Positions 47,890 to 58,897 of a stretch of DNA of 64,000 nt are shown piece by piece. The notes beneath the pieces are model-generated. The model ran no database searches. It saw only the letters and a program-made list of their open reading frames with translations, and was not told where the DNA came from. The position numbers and the translations under genes are program-made. Numbering within the stretch: position 1 is the first letter of the stretch; each line of letters starts with the position of its first letter. Origin of the DNA: Achromobacter aloeverae (GTDB lineage Bacteria > Pseudomonadota > Gammaproteobacteria > Burkholderiales > Burkholderiaceae_B); contig NZ_PYAL01000010.1 of assembly GCF_004121055.1 (NCBI RefSeq), positions 62,001 through 126,000 on the forward strand, in the 5' to 3' direction.

Positions 47890-49353
47890 ATGCATCATCG
47901 CCCTGCGTACGCACCCGTCCGTTTCCTGCGCACGCGGCTGGTCCTCCTGGCCGGCGGCCTGGCCCTGGCCGCGCCCTCGCTGTCGGACGCCGCGCCGCCC
48001 CAGTACGCCGCCGCCAACATCGGCAGCCTGGCGCCGGCCCAGCCCTTGCCCGTCCAGGTCGGCAACTCGGTAATGCTGACGGCGGAGCTGCCGCCGTGCG
48101 CGCCGGCTGCCGACGTCACGAACGAATCGGTGGCCGCGGCGGTGAATGGGGCCGGGTCCGACGCCGGGCCCGGACAGATCACGATGCCCGGCGGGACCCA
48201 GGCAGCCGTGGGCGCCGAGGCTGCCAGGACCGCTGCGTCCACAGCGCCCACAGCATCCACTACGTCTACTACGTCCTCGACCCCTGCGACCGCCCAGACG
48301 GACGACCCGCTGGCCGCGGTGCTGGGCCGGCCCGATCCTGGCCTGGCGGACAAGCCGGTCGACCTCGCCGCCGCGCCGGTCGCCAGTCCGGTGCAATGCC
48401 GCAGCGTTGCCGCGGATGCCCAGGACAGGCTGCCCGATGACCTGCTGGCGTCCAGCGCCCCCAGCTACGCGCTGGAGTACGTGCCGCCCCTGCCCGGCAC
48501 GCCCAGCAAGGTCAAATGGGCGCGGCCCCTGGGCGCCCCCAAGCCCTGGTTCTCCGGCATCGCCACGGTTGGCGGCATGGAGGAAGGGGATCGCAGCCTG
48601 ACCTACCGCACTGTCGACGGCCCGTCCCTGTCGCTGGGGTCGCAGTCGACATACACGCCCGCCTGGGGCAGCGCCGCGACCATCGGCGGCTTCGGCTTCT
48701 CCAACCTGGCCGTCCCCGCCGACAGGCCGGTGGCGGAGGGCAAGCTGGGCTATTCATCCATGTTCGGCCACCTGGACTACACCGACACCTCCGCTACCCA
48801 GGGCGGTATCAACTACGGGTCGGCGGCCGGCAGCAGCGCGTTGCGCTATGGCGTCACCAAGGACTGGACGCTGGAAGGGCAGGCGCAGAGCGCGCGCGCC
48901 ATGAGCGCCACGGGACTGGGGTCCATCTATTCGATCGGGCAATGGGGCACGCTGAACGCCGGCGCCACGCAAAGCCGCTATGACGAAACAGACAGCTGGC
49001 GCTACCGGCTGGGCTACAAGGTCGATGTCTGGTCCGGCATCACGCTGGGCTACGCCAACGAGCAGACCCAGGCGGGATATAACGACCTGTCCACCTATTC
49101 CAGCGGTCCCATCGACACGCGCCAGTCCCGCAATACCCTCTCTGCCGGCTTGCCCATGGGTAGTTGGGGCACGCTTACCGGCACCTATTACGGTGTCCGC
49201 GATGCCGACGGCGTCATGGCCGAGCGCCACTTCGGCCTGTCCCAAAGCATGCTGCTGGCGCCCAATGTCCGCCTGGCCCTCGGCGCGGACCGGGACGTGA
49301 TCACGGGCGAGTATGCCGTCAACATGAACCTGTCCCTGCCCCTTGGCCGCTGA
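47890..49353 (+). CDS. Outer-membrane beta-barrel protein, usher-like
   Basis: A 487-residue exported protein. The signal peptide is about 1-34 (cleavage near SDAA). A low-complexity Ala/Thr/Ser linker lies at about 95-150. From about 210 come alternating amphipathic strands rich in Gly, Ser, Thr and aromatic residues, ending LSLPLGR. Phrases such as RYGVTKDWTLEGQAQ, IGQWGTLNAGATQS and GSWGTLTGTYYG resemble strands of fimbrial ushers (FimD/PapC). The protein is far too short for an usher and lacks the plug and N-terminal chaperone-binding domain in recognisable form, and no chaperone or pilin gene is adjacent. Transport or adhesion is possible. Confidence 0.6.
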   Translation: MHHRPAYAPVRFLRTRLVLLAGGLALAAPSLSDAAPPQYAAANIGSLAPAQPLPVQVGNSVMLTAELPPCAPAADVTNESVAAAVNGAGSDAGPGQITMPGGTQAAVGAEAARTAASTAPTASTTSTTSSTPATAQTDDPLAAVLGRPDPGLADKPVDLAAAPVASPVQCRSVAADAQDRLPDDLLASSAPSYALEYVPPLPGTPSKVKWARPLGAPKPWFSGIATVGGMEEGDRSLTYRTVDGPSLSLGSQSTYTPAWGSAATIGGFGFSNLAVPADRPVAEGKLGYSSMFGHLDYTDTSATQGGINYGSAAGSSALRYGVTKDWTLEGQAQSARAMSATGLGSIYSIGQWGTLNAGATQSRYDETDSWRYRLGYKVDVWSGITLGYANEQTQAGYNDLSTYSSGPIDTRQSRNTLSAGLPMGSWGTLTGTYYGVRDADGVMAERHFGLSQSMLLAPNVRLALGADRDVITGEYAVNMNLSLPLGR

Positions 49354-49456
49354 AGTCCCTGGCGCCGCGGTGCCGGGGCGACGATTTTGTCCCCGTGGAA
49401 ACCTGAGTCCCCTGCATCCATTAGAATGCCCCCCATGATGCTCCCGGCTTTTTCCC

Positions 49457-51283
49457 ATGTCTGACCCGCGCGCCCTGGAAGTGCTGCGGCGCGTGTTCGG
49501 CTACGAATCGTTTCGCGGCGACCAGCGGGCCATCGTCGATCACGTGATCGCCGGTGGCGACGCGCTGGTGCTCATGCCGACCGGCGGCGGCAAGTCGCTC
49601 TGTTACCAGGTGCCCTCGCTGGTGCGCGCGGGGACAGGCGTGGTGGTGTCCCCGCTGATCGCGTTGATGCAGGACCAGGTCGACGCGCTGACCGAATTGG
49701 GCGTGCGCGCCGCGTTCCTGAACTCCACCCAGGACTGGCGCGAGGCACGCGAGGTCGAACAGGCGTTCGTCAACGGCGAGCTGGACCTGCTGTACGTGGC
49801 GCCGGAGCGCTTGCTTACCGACCGTTGCCAGCAACTGCTCGATCGCGGCCGCATCGCGCTGTTCGCCATCGACGAGGCGCACTGCGTTTCCCAATGGGGG
49901 CACGACTTCCGGCCGGAATACATGGGGCTGTCCTTGCTGCACGAACGCTGGCCCGACGTGCCCCGTATCGCGCTGACGGCCACGGCCACCGAACACACCC
50001 GTGCCGAAATCGCGCAACGCCTGAAGCTGGACGAAGCCGAGCATTTCGTCGCCAGCTTCGACCGTCCCAATATCCGCTACCGCATCGTCGAGAAGAACGA
50101 GGTGCGCAAGCAGTTGCTGGAATTCATCCGCGCCGAGCACATGGGCGACTCCGGCGTGGTGTACGCGCTGTCGCGCGCCCGCGTCGAGGAAACCGCGGAC
50201 TTCCTCTGCCACCAGGGCATCAACGCCTTGCCTTACCACGCCGGCCTCAGCCCCCAGGTGCGCGCCGAGAACCAATCGCGCTTCCTGCGCGAGGATGGCA
50301 TCGTCATGGTCGCGACCATTGCGTTCGGCATGGGCATCGACAAGCCCGATGTGCGTTTCGTCGCGCATATCGACCTGCCCAAGTCGGTGGAGGGCTATTA
50401 CCAGGAGACCGGCCGGGGCGGGCGCGACGGCCTGCCTGCTTCGGCCTGGCTGGCCTACGGCCTGCAGGATGTGGTGCAGCAGCGCCGCATGATCGACGAG
50501 TCGCAGGGGGATGAAACCTTCAAGCGCCGGCTGGGCCAGCATCTGGACGCCATGCTGGGCCTGTGCGAAACCGTCGAGTGCCGACGCGTGCGCCTGTTGA
50601 ATTATTTTGGGCAGACCATCAGCGCTTGCGGCAATTGCGATGTCTGCCTGGAACCGCCGGAGGCGTGGGACGGCACGGTGGCGGCGCAGAAGGTGCTGTC
50701 CGCGGTCTACCGCCTGGCCAAGGAGCGCGGCCAACGCTATGGCGCGGGCCACATCATCGATATCCTGCGCGGCAAATCGACCGAGCGCGTGGCGCAATAC
50801 GGGCACGAATCCCTGTCGGTGTTCGGCGTCGGCGCGGACCTGTCGGAATCGGCCTGGCGCGGCGTGCTGCGGCAGCTGCTGGCCAAGGGACTGCTACAGG
50901 TCGACCATGACGGCTATGGCACGCTGGCCTTGACCGAAGGCAGCCGCGCCGTGCTCAAGGGCGAATACCAGTTGATGCTGCGGCGCGAATCGCCCAAGGC
51001 GGCGCGCGCCGCGCGCGGTACCCGCGCCAAGCCGCAGGCCGTCGAGTTGCCGGCTTCCGCGCAGGCGTTGTTCGAGGACCTGCGCGCGTGGCGCGGCGAG
51101 GTGGCGCGCGAGCATGGCGTACCGGCCTACGTCATCTTCCATGACGCCACCTTGCGCGAAATCGCGCTATCGGAACCCGACTCGCTGGACGCCCTGGGCC
51201 ATATCAGCGGCGTGGGCGCCCGCAAGCTGGAAGCGTACGGCGAAGACATCCTGGAGCGGGTTGCCGCGCACGCCGCCGGGTGA
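49457..51283 (+). CDS. recQ: ATP-dependent DNA helicase RecQ
   Basis: A 608-residue 3'-5' helicase of the RecF pathway. Walker A is [12 protein letters not shown]. The DEAH box is [18 protein letters not shown] (aromatic-rich loop included). Motif VI is [11 protein letters not shown]. The RQC zinc site has [12 protein letters not shown] and CGNCDVC. The HRDC domain at about 530-600 is complete. The length matches E. coli RecQ (609). It converges on ruvB with a terminator between them. Confidence 0.97.
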   Translation: MSDPRALEVLRRVFGYESFRGDQRAIVDHVIAGGDALVLMPTGGGKSLCYQVPSLVRAGTGVVVSPLIALMQDQVDALTELGVRAAFLNSTQDWREAREVEQAFVNGELDLLYVAPERLLTDRCQQLLDRGRIALFAIDEAHCVSQWGHDFRPEYMGLSLLHERWPDVPRIALTATATEHTRAEIAQRLKLDEAEHFVASFDRPNIRYRIVEKNEVRKQLLEFIRAEHMGDSGVVYALSRARVEETADFLCHQGINALPYHAGLSPQVRAENQSRFLREDGIVMVATIAFGMGIDKPDVRFVAHIDLPKSVEGYYQETGRGGRDGLPASAWLAYGLQDVVQQRRMIDESQGDETFKRRLGQHLDAMLGLCETVECRRVRLLNYFGQTISACGNCDVCLEPPEAWDGTVAAQKVLSAVYRLAKERGQRYGAGHIIDILRGKSTERVAQYGHESLSVFGVGADLSESAWRGVLRQLLAKGLLQVDHDGYGTLALTEGSRAVLKGEYQLMLRRESPKAARAARGTRAKPQAVELPASAQALFEDLRAWRGEVAREHGVPAYVIFHDATLREIALSEPDSLDALGHISGVGARKLEAYGEDILERVAAHAAG

Positions 51284-51325
51284 CCCCGGCCGGCGCCGCG
51301 CGTCGTCCTCTCCACCGGAAAAACG

Positions 51326-51358
51326 GAAGGGCCCTCTCCATGAGGGCCCTTCTGGTTT
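51326..51358. terminator. Terminator between convergent recQ and ruvB
   Basis: GAAGGGCCCTC (51326-51336), loop TCCAT, GAGGGCCCTTC (51342-51352). On the minus strand it is followed by CGTTTTTCC, which makes it strongest for ruvB. On the plus strand the tail is TGGTTTGT. Confidence 0.85.
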
Positions 51359-51418
51359 GTCTCGCAACGGCGGACGGTGCCGGAGGGCGGCGGTGGCCGC
51401 GCATCCGTGTCCGGGGGC

Positions 51419-52486
<1,068 letters not shown>

Positions 52487-52698
52487 GGTGCGAGCGGATG
52501 GAAAGCCGTCCAATCGTACCATCAGGGGCCGGGCGGCAAGGGGCTCGGTGCGCCGGACCGGCCCCGGGTGGACTATCATGCCGTGTCCCCGCGCCGTCTG
52601 GCGGCCATGCCGCCGTTGCCACCGGCATCCGCTTGTTCGCGCCACCCGGCGCCATGCCGCCCGGCGCTTGCCGTCACCGCCTCTGTCCAGGAATCGCC

Positions 52699-53664
52699 AT
52701 GCCCACTGCCTTGCCTACCTTTGATGACGTTATCGCCGCCAGCGAGCGGCTCCAGGGGGTCGCCCATCGCACGCCGGTGCTGACGTCCTCCACCGCGGAC
52801 GCCATCGCCGGCGCCCAGCTGTTCTTCAAGTGCGAGAACTACCAGCGCATGGGCGCTTTCAAGTTCCGCGGCGGCTACAACGCCATCGCCCGGCTGACGC
52901 CCGAGCAGCGCGCGAAGGGCGTGTTGACGTTTTCCTCGGGCAACCACGCCCAGGCGATCGCGCTGGCGTCCAAGCTGCAAGGCGTCAAGGCCACGATCAT
53001 CATGCCGCTGGACGCCCCCGCCGCCAAGCGCGCGGCGACCGAGGGCTATGGCGGCACGGTCGTCACCTATGACCGCTACAAGGAGGATCGCGAAGAGGTG
53101 GCCAAGCGCATGCAGGCCGAGACCGGCGCGACGCTGATCCCGCCTTACGACCACGCCGACGTCATTGCCGGCCAGGGCACCGCCGCCAAGGAGTTGTTCG
53201 AGGACGTCGGGCAGCTGGACTACCTGTTCGTCTGCCTGGGCGGCGGCGGCCTGCTGTCCGGCTCCGCGCTGTCGGCGGCGGCGCTGAGCCCCGCCTGCCA
53301 GGTCTACGGGGTCGAGCCGGAGGCGGGCAATGACGGCCAGCAGTCCCTGCGCGCGGGCAGGATCATCGCGATCCAGACCCCCAAGTCCATTGCCGACGGC
53401 GCCTTGACCCCCTTTCTGGGCGACTTGACGTTTCCCATCATCCAGGACAAGGTAAAGGACATCCTGACGGTCAGCGATGCCCAGCTGGTGACGACCATGA
53501 AGTTCTTCGCCGAGCGCATGAAAATGGTCGTCGAGCCGACGGGTTGCCTGGGCGCGGCGGCGGTGCTGCAAAAAGTGCATCCGGTCGCCGGCGCCCGTGT
53601 CGGTGTCATCATCAGCGGCGGCAACGTGGACCTGAAAGCGTACGGCGGCTATCTGGCAAGCTGA
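52699..53664 (+). CDS. Threonine/serine dehydratase-like PLP enzyme
   Basis: A 321-residue fold-type II PLP enzyme lacking the C-terminal ACT-like domain of IlvA. The Schiff-base lysine is in [11 protein letters not shown] (about 52). [13 protein letters not shown] and [13 protein letters not shown] (phosphate loop) follow. The length and the late [13 protein letters not shown] match catabolic threonine dehydratase, serine racemase and threo-3-hydroxyaspartate ammonia-lyase; I cannot separate these by eye. CAGGAA precedes ATG 52699. The NDUFA9-like gene follows after 89 bases. Confidence 0.88.
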   Translation: MPTALPTFDDVIAASERLQGVAHRTPVLTSSTADAIAGAQLFFKCENYQRMGAFKFRGGYNAIARLTPEQRAKGVLTFSSGNHAQAIALASKLQGVKATIIMPLDAPAAKRAATEGYGGTVVTYDRYKEDREEVAKRMQAETGATLIPPYDHADVIAGQGTAAKELFEDVGQLDYLFVCLGGGGLLSGSALSAAALSPACQVYGVEPEAGNDGQQSLRAGRIIAIQTPKSIADGALTPFLGDLTFPIIQDKVKDILTVSDAQLVTTMKFFAERMKMVVEPTGCLGAAAVLQKVHPVAGARVGVIISGGNVDLKAYGGYLAS

Positions 53665-53753
53665 CGCAGTCCGGCGGCATTGCCGGAGGGCGCCGGAAGG
53701 CTGGCTGGCAGCCTGGGCGACACCTCTATCCTCCTTCCACCGGTGGAGCGACG

Positions 53754-54683
53754 ATGCGTATTCTGATTCTGGGCGGTACGGGTTTCGTGGGCCGTCACCT
53801 CGCGGCGGCGCTGGCCAAGGCCGGCCATGAGGTACGGGTGCCGACGCGCGGCTACGCGCACGGGCGTGACCTGCTGGTGCTGCCGACGGTCACGCTGTTC
53901 CAGGCCGATATCCACGACGATGCCACGCTGGACCGCCTGGTGCAGGGCTGTGACGCCGTGGTCAACCTGGTCGGCATCCTGCATGGCGACCGCGGCAAGC
54001 CCTACGGCGCGGCCTTCGCGCGCGCCCATGTCACCTTGCCCCAGCGCGCCGCCGCCAGTTGCCGGCGCCAGGGGGTACGGCGCTTCGTGCAGATGAGCGC
54101 CCTGGGCGCGGACAGCGCCGGCCCCAGCATGTACCTGCGTTCCAAGGGAGATGGCGAGGCGGCGGTGCGCCAGGCCTGGGCCGATACCGAGCCCGCCTGG
54201 ACGCTGGTGCGGCCGTCCGTGATCTTCGGCGCCGACGACAACTTCACGAATTTGTTCGCGCGCCTGGCCCGCATCTTTCCGGTGCTGCCCCTGGCGGGCG
54301 CGCAAGCGCGGGTGCAGCCGGTGCACGTGGAGGACGTGGCGGCCGCCATCGCCGCCATGGTCGCCAATCCGCATGCCGCGGGCAGGACGTATGAACTGGC
54401 CGGGCCGCAGGTCTACACGCTGGGTGAAGTCGCTGCCTTGTGCGCGCGCTGGAGCGGCCATCCGCGTCCGGTGTGCCGCATGCCGGACGGCCTGGGCCGT
54501 CTACAGGCGGGTTTCCTGGCCATGCTGCCCGGCACGCCGCTGATGACGCCCGACAACCTGGACAGCCTGCGGGCGGACAACGTCGCGTCGGGGCCGATGG
54601 CGCCCGAACTGGGCGTGGTGCCGGCATCGATGGATGCCGTGGTGCCGGGATACCTGGGACGCCGCGCGGGCGCGTATTTCTAG
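53754..54683 (+). CDS. NAD(P)-binding NDUFA9-like epimerase-fold protein
   Basis: A 309-residue extended short-chain dehydrogenase of the complex I NDUFA9-like / atypical SDR group. The N-terminal dinucleotide site is [26 protein letters not shown] follows at about 74-81. The substrate region reads [13 protein letters not shown] with the SDR Tyr-x-x-x-Lys (YLRSK), then [10 protein letters not shown]. The function in bacteria is unclear; quinone-related or nucleotide-sugar roles are proposed for relatives. GGTGGAG precedes ATG 53754. The stop overlaps the convergent ruvA stop by 4 bases. Confidence 0.85.
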   Translation: MRILILGGTGFVGRHLAAALAKAGHEVRVPTRGYAHGRDLLVLPTVTLFQADIHDDATLDRLVQGCDAVVNLVGILHGDRGKPYGAAFARAHVTLPQRAAASCRRQGVRRFVQMSALGADSAGPSMYLRSKGDGEAAVRQAWADTEPAWTLVRPSVIFGADDNFTNLFARLARIFPVLPLAGAQARVQPVHVEDVAAAIAAMVANPHAAGRTYELAGPQVYTLGEVAALCARWSGHPRPVCRMPDGLGRLQAGFLAMLPGTPLMTPDNLDSLRADNVASGPMAPELGVVPASMDAVVPGYLGRRAGAYF

Positions 54684-55252
54684 CGCACCAGCGCCTTCAG
54701 CGCCAGCCTGATTCCTTCGGACACGCCCACGTCCGCCGGCAAGCCCTTGAGCGCGGCCAGCGATTCCTTCTCCGAGTAGCCCAGCGCCAGCAGGGCATTG
54801 AGCACGTCGGACTGGCTGTCGGGCACCTGTTGCGGGCTCGCGCCGATGTCGGCGCCCAGCTTGCCGCGCAGTTCCAGCAGCAGCCGCTCGGCGGTTTTCT
54901 TGCCGATGCCCGGCACGCGCGTCAGCCTGCCGGATTCCTGCAGCGTCACGGCTTGCGCCAGATCCGCCACCGACAGGCCGGACAGCACCGCCAGCGCGGT
55001 GCGCGCGCCGATGCCGCTGACCTTGATCAACTGGCGGAACGTGGCGCGTTCGGCCAGGCTCGCGAAACCGTACAGGAGATGCGCGTCCTCGCGCACGGTC
55101 AGATGGGTATGCAGGCTGACGCGCGCGCCCAGTTCGGGCAGGGCATACAGCGTGCTCATGGGCACGTCGACCTCGTAGCCGACGCCGTTGACGTCGACGC
55201 AGATCGTCGGCGGTGTTTTTTCGACCAGGGTGCCGGTGAGTCTTCCGATCAT
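54680..55252 (-). CDS. ruvA: Holliday junction DNA-binding protein RuvA
   Basis: A 190-residue RuvA. The N-terminal OB domain starts [28 protein letters not shown] (in part). Helix-hairpin-helix motifs lie at about 72-130 ([37 protein letters not shown]). The C-terminal RuvB-binding domain carries [16 protein letters not shown]. It would form the tetrameric junction platform for RuvB. The stressosome operon ends 164 bases upstream on the same strand. Confidence 0.97.
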   Translation of the reverse strand: MIGRLTGTLVEKTPPTICVDVNGVGYEVDVPMSTLYALPELGARVSLHTHLTVREDAHLLYGFASLAERATFRQLIKVSGIGARTALAVLSGLSVADLAQAVTLQESGRLTRVPGIGKKTAERLLLELRGKLGADIGASPQQVPDSQSDVLNALLALGYSEKESLAALKGLPADVGVSEGIRLALKALVR

Positions 55253-55416
55253 GTTGCGGATGGCATGCGAGTGAGGGAGGGGGAGGCCGGCAAGCGCGGG
55301 CCGCTGTCAGTCGAGCATTCTACCGTCGCGGCCGGCGGCCCGCCGGCAAGCGGGGCATCGGCCGCCAGGCGCGGGTGCCGCCTGGCGCGCAAGAGGCTTC
55401 GACGGGTTCAACGGGT

Positions 55417-57102
55417 TCAACGAATCCGGATCATTTCTTCCAGGGTATCGATGTCGGCGGGCTTGGTCAGATACCGGTCGAAACCGGCATCGTGGCCACG
55501 CTGGCGCATGGCATCCGAGGTGTAGCCGGACAGCGCGACCAGCAGGCTGGCCGATGTCGCCGGCTGGGCCCGGATTTCCTGCGCCACCTGGAAACCATCG
55601 ATCCCCGGCAGGCCGATATCGATCACCACCACGTTGGGCGCGAACAACTTCGCTACCGCCACGCCCCGTTCACCGGTATGCGCTTCGGCCACGACATGGC
55701 CTGCGTCTTCGAGCAGCTGGCGCAGGGTGTGCGCCGCGTCGACGTTGTCGTCGATCAGCAGGATGCGCGAACCGGCCGCCGCCTGCTGCTGCGGCAGCCG
55801 CGCCGGCTGCACGGTTTCGTCCTGTGGCGTCCGCGCCGCCGCATCGTGGGCGAGCACCGGCATGTAGACGGTGAAGCGGCTGCCCTTGCCCAGGCCGGCG
55901 CTGTCCACCTTGACGCTGCCGCCGTGCAGCCGCAGCAGACGCTGCACCAGCGTCAGGCCGATGCCCAGGCCGGTATCCTGGCGTCCCAGGCTGGTATTGG
56001 CCTGCGCGAACAGGTCGAACACATGCGGCAGCATGGTGGCGTCTATGCCGATGCCGTTGTCTGCCACCGAGATGGCGACCTGGTTTTCCTCGCGTGTCAC
56101 CCGGATGGTGATGCGTCCGGATTCGGGCGTGTAGCGCGCGGCATTGTGGAGCAGGTTGCTGAGTATCTGGCGGAAGCGGAGGTTGTCCGCGCTGATCCAG
56201 ATCTCCTCGGCGGGCGGCTCGTAGTCCAGGGTGTGATGCTTGGCCGTGATCGCGCCGTGCGTGGTCTCCAGCGCATGATCGATGAGGTCGGTCAGCAGCA
56301 CCGGCGCCACCGCCAGGTCGATCTTGCCGCGCGTCACGCGCGAGACATCAAGCAGGTCGTTGACCAGGCGCGTCAACTGCGCTGTCTGCCGCGCGACCAG
56401 GTCGCCCAGGCGCAGGAAGTCCGCCTCACTGGCGTTGCGCTTGCGTTTCAGCAATTCGATCGCCGTGCCGATCGCGGAGAGCGGGTTGCGCAATTCATGC
56501 GCAAGCATGGCCAGGAACTCGTCCTTGCGTTCATCGGCCTTTTCCAGTTCGGTCTGGCGCAGCCGCAATTCTTCCAGCGTGAGCAGCATCTCGCGGTTCT
56601 GCTGTTCCAGCTCCTCGACCGGCGTCTGCGACTTGCGGCGGGCCAATTGGTCGATCAGCGGGGCCAGTTCGGCGCGGCCGATGATGGGCTGGGCGCTGCC
56701 ACGATGCATTTCCAGCGTCACCCGCGTGCCGCTGCCCGGGCTGGATGCAAGGTCGAAGTGGTCCACCAGCCGCCGGCTGCCGGCGATGCCCAGCATGATC
56801 TTGCCGTCGGCGCGCTGGCCGTTGGCCGGCAGGGCTGCCGGGTCCATGCCGGGGCCGTCGTCGGCGATACGGACGATGATGGCTTGCGGCGCCTGCTCAT
56901 CCTCATCGCGAAAGAAGAACACGATGCTTCCCGTGCCGGCATGCTGGACGACGTTGCGGGCGATTTCAGACACTGCCGTGATCAGGCGGGTGCGCTGCAG
57001 GTTGTCCAGGCCGAACATGTCGCCGACCTGGCGTGTCCGGTCGCGTACCCGGACCAGGGCCTGGTCGTTCTCGATGCGCGCCGACAGCAATCTATGGATC
57101 AT
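55417..57102 (-). CDS. Hybrid histidine kinase with N-terminal RsbT-like ATPase
   Basis: A 561-residue soluble protein with an unusual order. Residues 1-135 form an RsbT/anti-sigma-type HATPase (SEIARN at 45-50, DDGPGMD at 81-87, GIAGSRRL). A coiled coil lies at about 160-195. HisKA has H202 in MLAHELRNPLSA. HATPase_c covers about 305-415 (LLHNAARYT, DNGIGID, GLGIGLTLVQ). The receiver covers about 445-561, with D495 in VVVIDIGLPG and K547 in TKPAD. There is no membrane segment or PAS domain, so the input is probably intracellular through the RsbT-like domain, which could dock on the stressosome encoded upstream. Its start overlaps the previous stop by 4 bases. Confidence 0.9.
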   Translation of the reverse strand: MIHRLLSARIENDQALVRVRDRTRQVGDMFGLDNLQRTRLITAVSEIARNVVQHAGTGSIVFFFRDEDEQAPQAIIVRIADDGPGMDPAALPANGQRADGKIMLGIAGSRRLVDHFDLASSPGSGTRVTLEMHRGSAQPIIGRAELAPLIDQLARRKSQTPVEELEQQNREMLLTLEELRLRQTELEKADERKDEFLAMLAHELRNPLSAIGTAIELLKRKRNASEADFLRLGDLVARQTAQLTRLVNDLLDVSRVTRGKIDLAVAPVLLTDLIDHALETTHGAITAKHHTLDYEPPAEEIWISADNLRFRQILSNLLHNAARYTPESGRITIRVTREENQVAISVADNGIGIDATMLPHVFDLFAQANTSLGRQDTGLGIGLTLVQRLLRLHGGSVKVDSAGLGKGSRFTVYMPVLAHDAAARTPQDETVQPARLPQQQAAAGSRILLIDDNVDAAHTLRQLLEDAGHVVAEAHTGERGVAVAKLFAPNVVVIDIGLPGIDGFQVAQEIRAQPATSASLLVALSGYTSDAMRQRGHDAGFDRYLTKPADIDTLEEMIRIR

Positions 57103-58112
57103 GCTTGTTCATCCTTCACGACTACGATGGTGGCATCGTCGCTGGCGCGCCAGAAATCCCGGTGTATCACACTGGCGATGAGCGCCGGATGGCGCTGCTG
57201 CAAGCCCGGATGCCCGGCCAGGTTCCAGCGCGTGGACAGGCCGTCCGTGCTCAGGGCAAGCACTGATCCCGGTACCCAGGGATAGGATTGCTCCCGTATC
57301 GTGCGCACGCTGTAGCCCACCGTGCCATCGGTGGACGGCAGGCGGCGCACTTCCTCCGGCGTGATCAATAGCGTGGAAATATTGCCTATGCCGGCGAACT
57401 CGAAGCTGCCGAGCACCGGTCGGATGACCGCCACCGCCATCACCGCACCCCGCGTCGCCTTCAGCGCGACATGGGCGTTGCGTATGACGTCGTAGGGAGT
57501 GGCCGAAGCGTCGGCCTGTTCGAACACCCGTATGGCTTCATGTGCCGCGCGGGCCGCCTGCGGCCCGTGGCCGAGACCGTCCACCGCCGTGACCCATAGC
57601 GCGCCGGCTACCCAGCGTGTCGCCCATGCGTCGCCGCACGATTCCTGGCCGGCCTTGGGCACGGAGAGCCCGCTGACCGTCAGCCATTGGCCTGGCCGGC
57701 CGGCGGGTTCCACGGGCTGGTCGCTCCGTACGCGGGCGAGGATCGCCGTGCCCAGCTTTTCACTGGTATAGATTTCATGGAAGGACGAGGCACGGGCGAT
57801 ACCGCCCAGCCCCAGGCCCAGCGTACCGCCGGTGGAGTAACCATCCCGTGCGCTGGTTTCCGGATGGGCCATGCCTGGACCTCGGTCCAGCACGAGTACT
57901 TCCAGGCCGACGTGGTCGATCTCGGCATAGGGGCGCGTGAGGATGGTGCCGCCGCCTGCGTACTTGATCAGGTTGGTGGCCGCCTCGGTGACGATGAGCG
58001 CCACCTTGGCGCTCAGGGCTTCCGAAAAACCGTGCGTCTGCGCGACAAGCGCGGCATGCTGCCGCGCTTGCGCCACCTGGCTGAGTTCCTGGATGACTAG
58101 CGGCGTTTCCAT
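57099..58112 (-). CDS. RsbT-like ATPase fused to SpoIIE/RsbX-type phosphatase
   Basis: A 337-residue fusion. The N-terminal HATPase covers about 1-130 (TEAATN at 42-47, DRGPGM at 76-81, GLGLGGIAR). The C-terminal PP2C-type SpoIIE domain covers about 140-335. Putative metal ligands are D161 (SCGDAW), D178-G179 (AVDGLGHG), D290-G291 (LSTDGLS) and D325-D326 (ASDDATIVV). RsbX resets stressosomes by dephosphorylating RsbR and RsbS; this protein probably does that, and the ATPase half may tether it or act as a second kinase. It overlaps rsbT by 16 bases. Confidence 0.9.
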   Translation of the reverse strand: METPLVIQELSQVAQARQHAALVAQTHGFSEALSAKVALIVTEAATNLIKYAGGGTILTRPYAEIDHVGLEVLVLDRGPGMAHPETSARDGYSTGGTLGLGLGGIARASSFHEIYTSEKLGTAILARVRSDQPVEPAGRPGQWLTVSGLSVPKAGQESCGDAWATRWVAGALWVTAVDGLGHGPQAARAAHEAIRVFEQADASATPYDVIRNAHVALKATRGAVMAVAVIRPVLGSFEFAGIGNISTLLITPEEVRRLPSTDGTVGYSVRTIREQSYPWVPGSVLALSTDGLSTRWNLAGHPGLQQRHPALIASVIHRDFWRASDDATIVVVKDEQA

Positions 58113-58510
58113 TGCGTCAGCGTGACAGTGGTGCCTGCGCCAGGCTCGGAGCGGGCGTCGAATTCGCTGACCAGGCGCTTGGCGCCGCCAAAGCCCAACC
58201 CCAGGCTCTTGGCTGTCGAATAACCATCGGTCAACGCTTGTTCGATGTCCGCGATGCCTGGTCCGTGGTCTTCGAAGACCAGCCGCAGGCCTTGCTGCAT
58301 ATTGTCGTTGGTGACTTCCGCGATGATCATTTGCCCGCCGCCACCATGCACCAGCGTGTTACGGCCGATCTCGCTGGCCGCGGTCACGAGCTTGGTGCGT
58401 TCCAGCGTGCCGAAGCCCAGCGCCGTCGCCCATTCCTGGACCGTGCGGCGAGCCAGCGCCAACTGGTCCTGGCTGCGTAGGTCCAGGGTGGCTTGCCGGC
58501 GGCTGGTCAT
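58097..58510 (-). CDS. rsbT: Stressosome switch kinase RsbT
   Basis: A 137-residue serine kinase of the GHKL/anti-sigma type. The N-box has E47 and N51 (ASEIGRNTLVHG). G1 is EDHGPGIADIE with D81. G2 is KSLGLGFGGAKRLVSEF. The DGYST and AKRLxxEF features match B. subtilis RsbT. RsbT is normally held by RsbR/RsbS, phosphorylates them on stress and is released to act on a downstream partner. Its start overlaps the rsbS stop (TAATG), so the two are made in proportion. Confidence 0.93.
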   Translation of the reverse strand: MTSRRQATLDLRSQDQLALARRTVQEWATALGFGTLERTKLVTAASEIGRNTLVHGGGGQMIIAEVTNDNMQQGLRLVFEDHGPGIADIEQALTDGYSTAKSLGLGFGGAKRLVSEFDARSEPGAGTTVTLTQWKRR

Positions 58511-58893
58511 TATGCAGCTTCCGGCCGGGGCGGCTCGTCCGCTTCCAGGCTGCGCAGCAAGGTCATGCCTTTATCCACATTCAGCGCGGTATTGATGCCG
58601 CTGAGCGTCATGCCGAGTTCGATCAGGGTGATGGCAACCGCGGGACGCATGCCGACGACGACCGTGTTCGCGTCCATGACGCGCGCCATGGACGCGATAT
58701 GCGCCAGGGTGCGGCCGATGAAGGAATCGACGATCTCCAGGGCGGAGATGTCGATGAGCACGCCCTTGGCGTGCGTGCGCGACAGCGTCTGCGTCAGGTC
58801 GTCTTGCAGCGTGACGGCCAGTTGATCGTGTAATTCGACCTGGATGGTCACCAGCAGGTAGTCCTGCAGACGGAGGATGGGGATGCGGTCCAT
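58510..58893 (-). CDS. rsbS: Stressosome STAS protein RsbS
   Basis: A 127-residue single STAS-domain protein. The phospho-acceptor serine is conserved as S57 in LEIVDSFIGR, equivalent to S59 of B. subtilis RsbS. VVVGMRPAVAITLIELGM is nearly identical in pattern to RsbS. With RsbR it builds the stressosome core and binds RsbT. A short C-terminal tail (EADEPPRPEAA) is extra. It follows the rsbR stop by 4 bases. Confidence 0.95.
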   Translation of the reverse strand: MDRIPILRLQDYLLVTIQVELHDQLAVTLQDDLTQTLSRTHAKGVLIDISALEIVDSFIGRTLAHIASMARVMDANTVVVGMRPAVAITLIELGMTLSGINTALNVDKGMTLLRSLEADEPPRPEAA

Positions 58894-58897
58894 GAGC

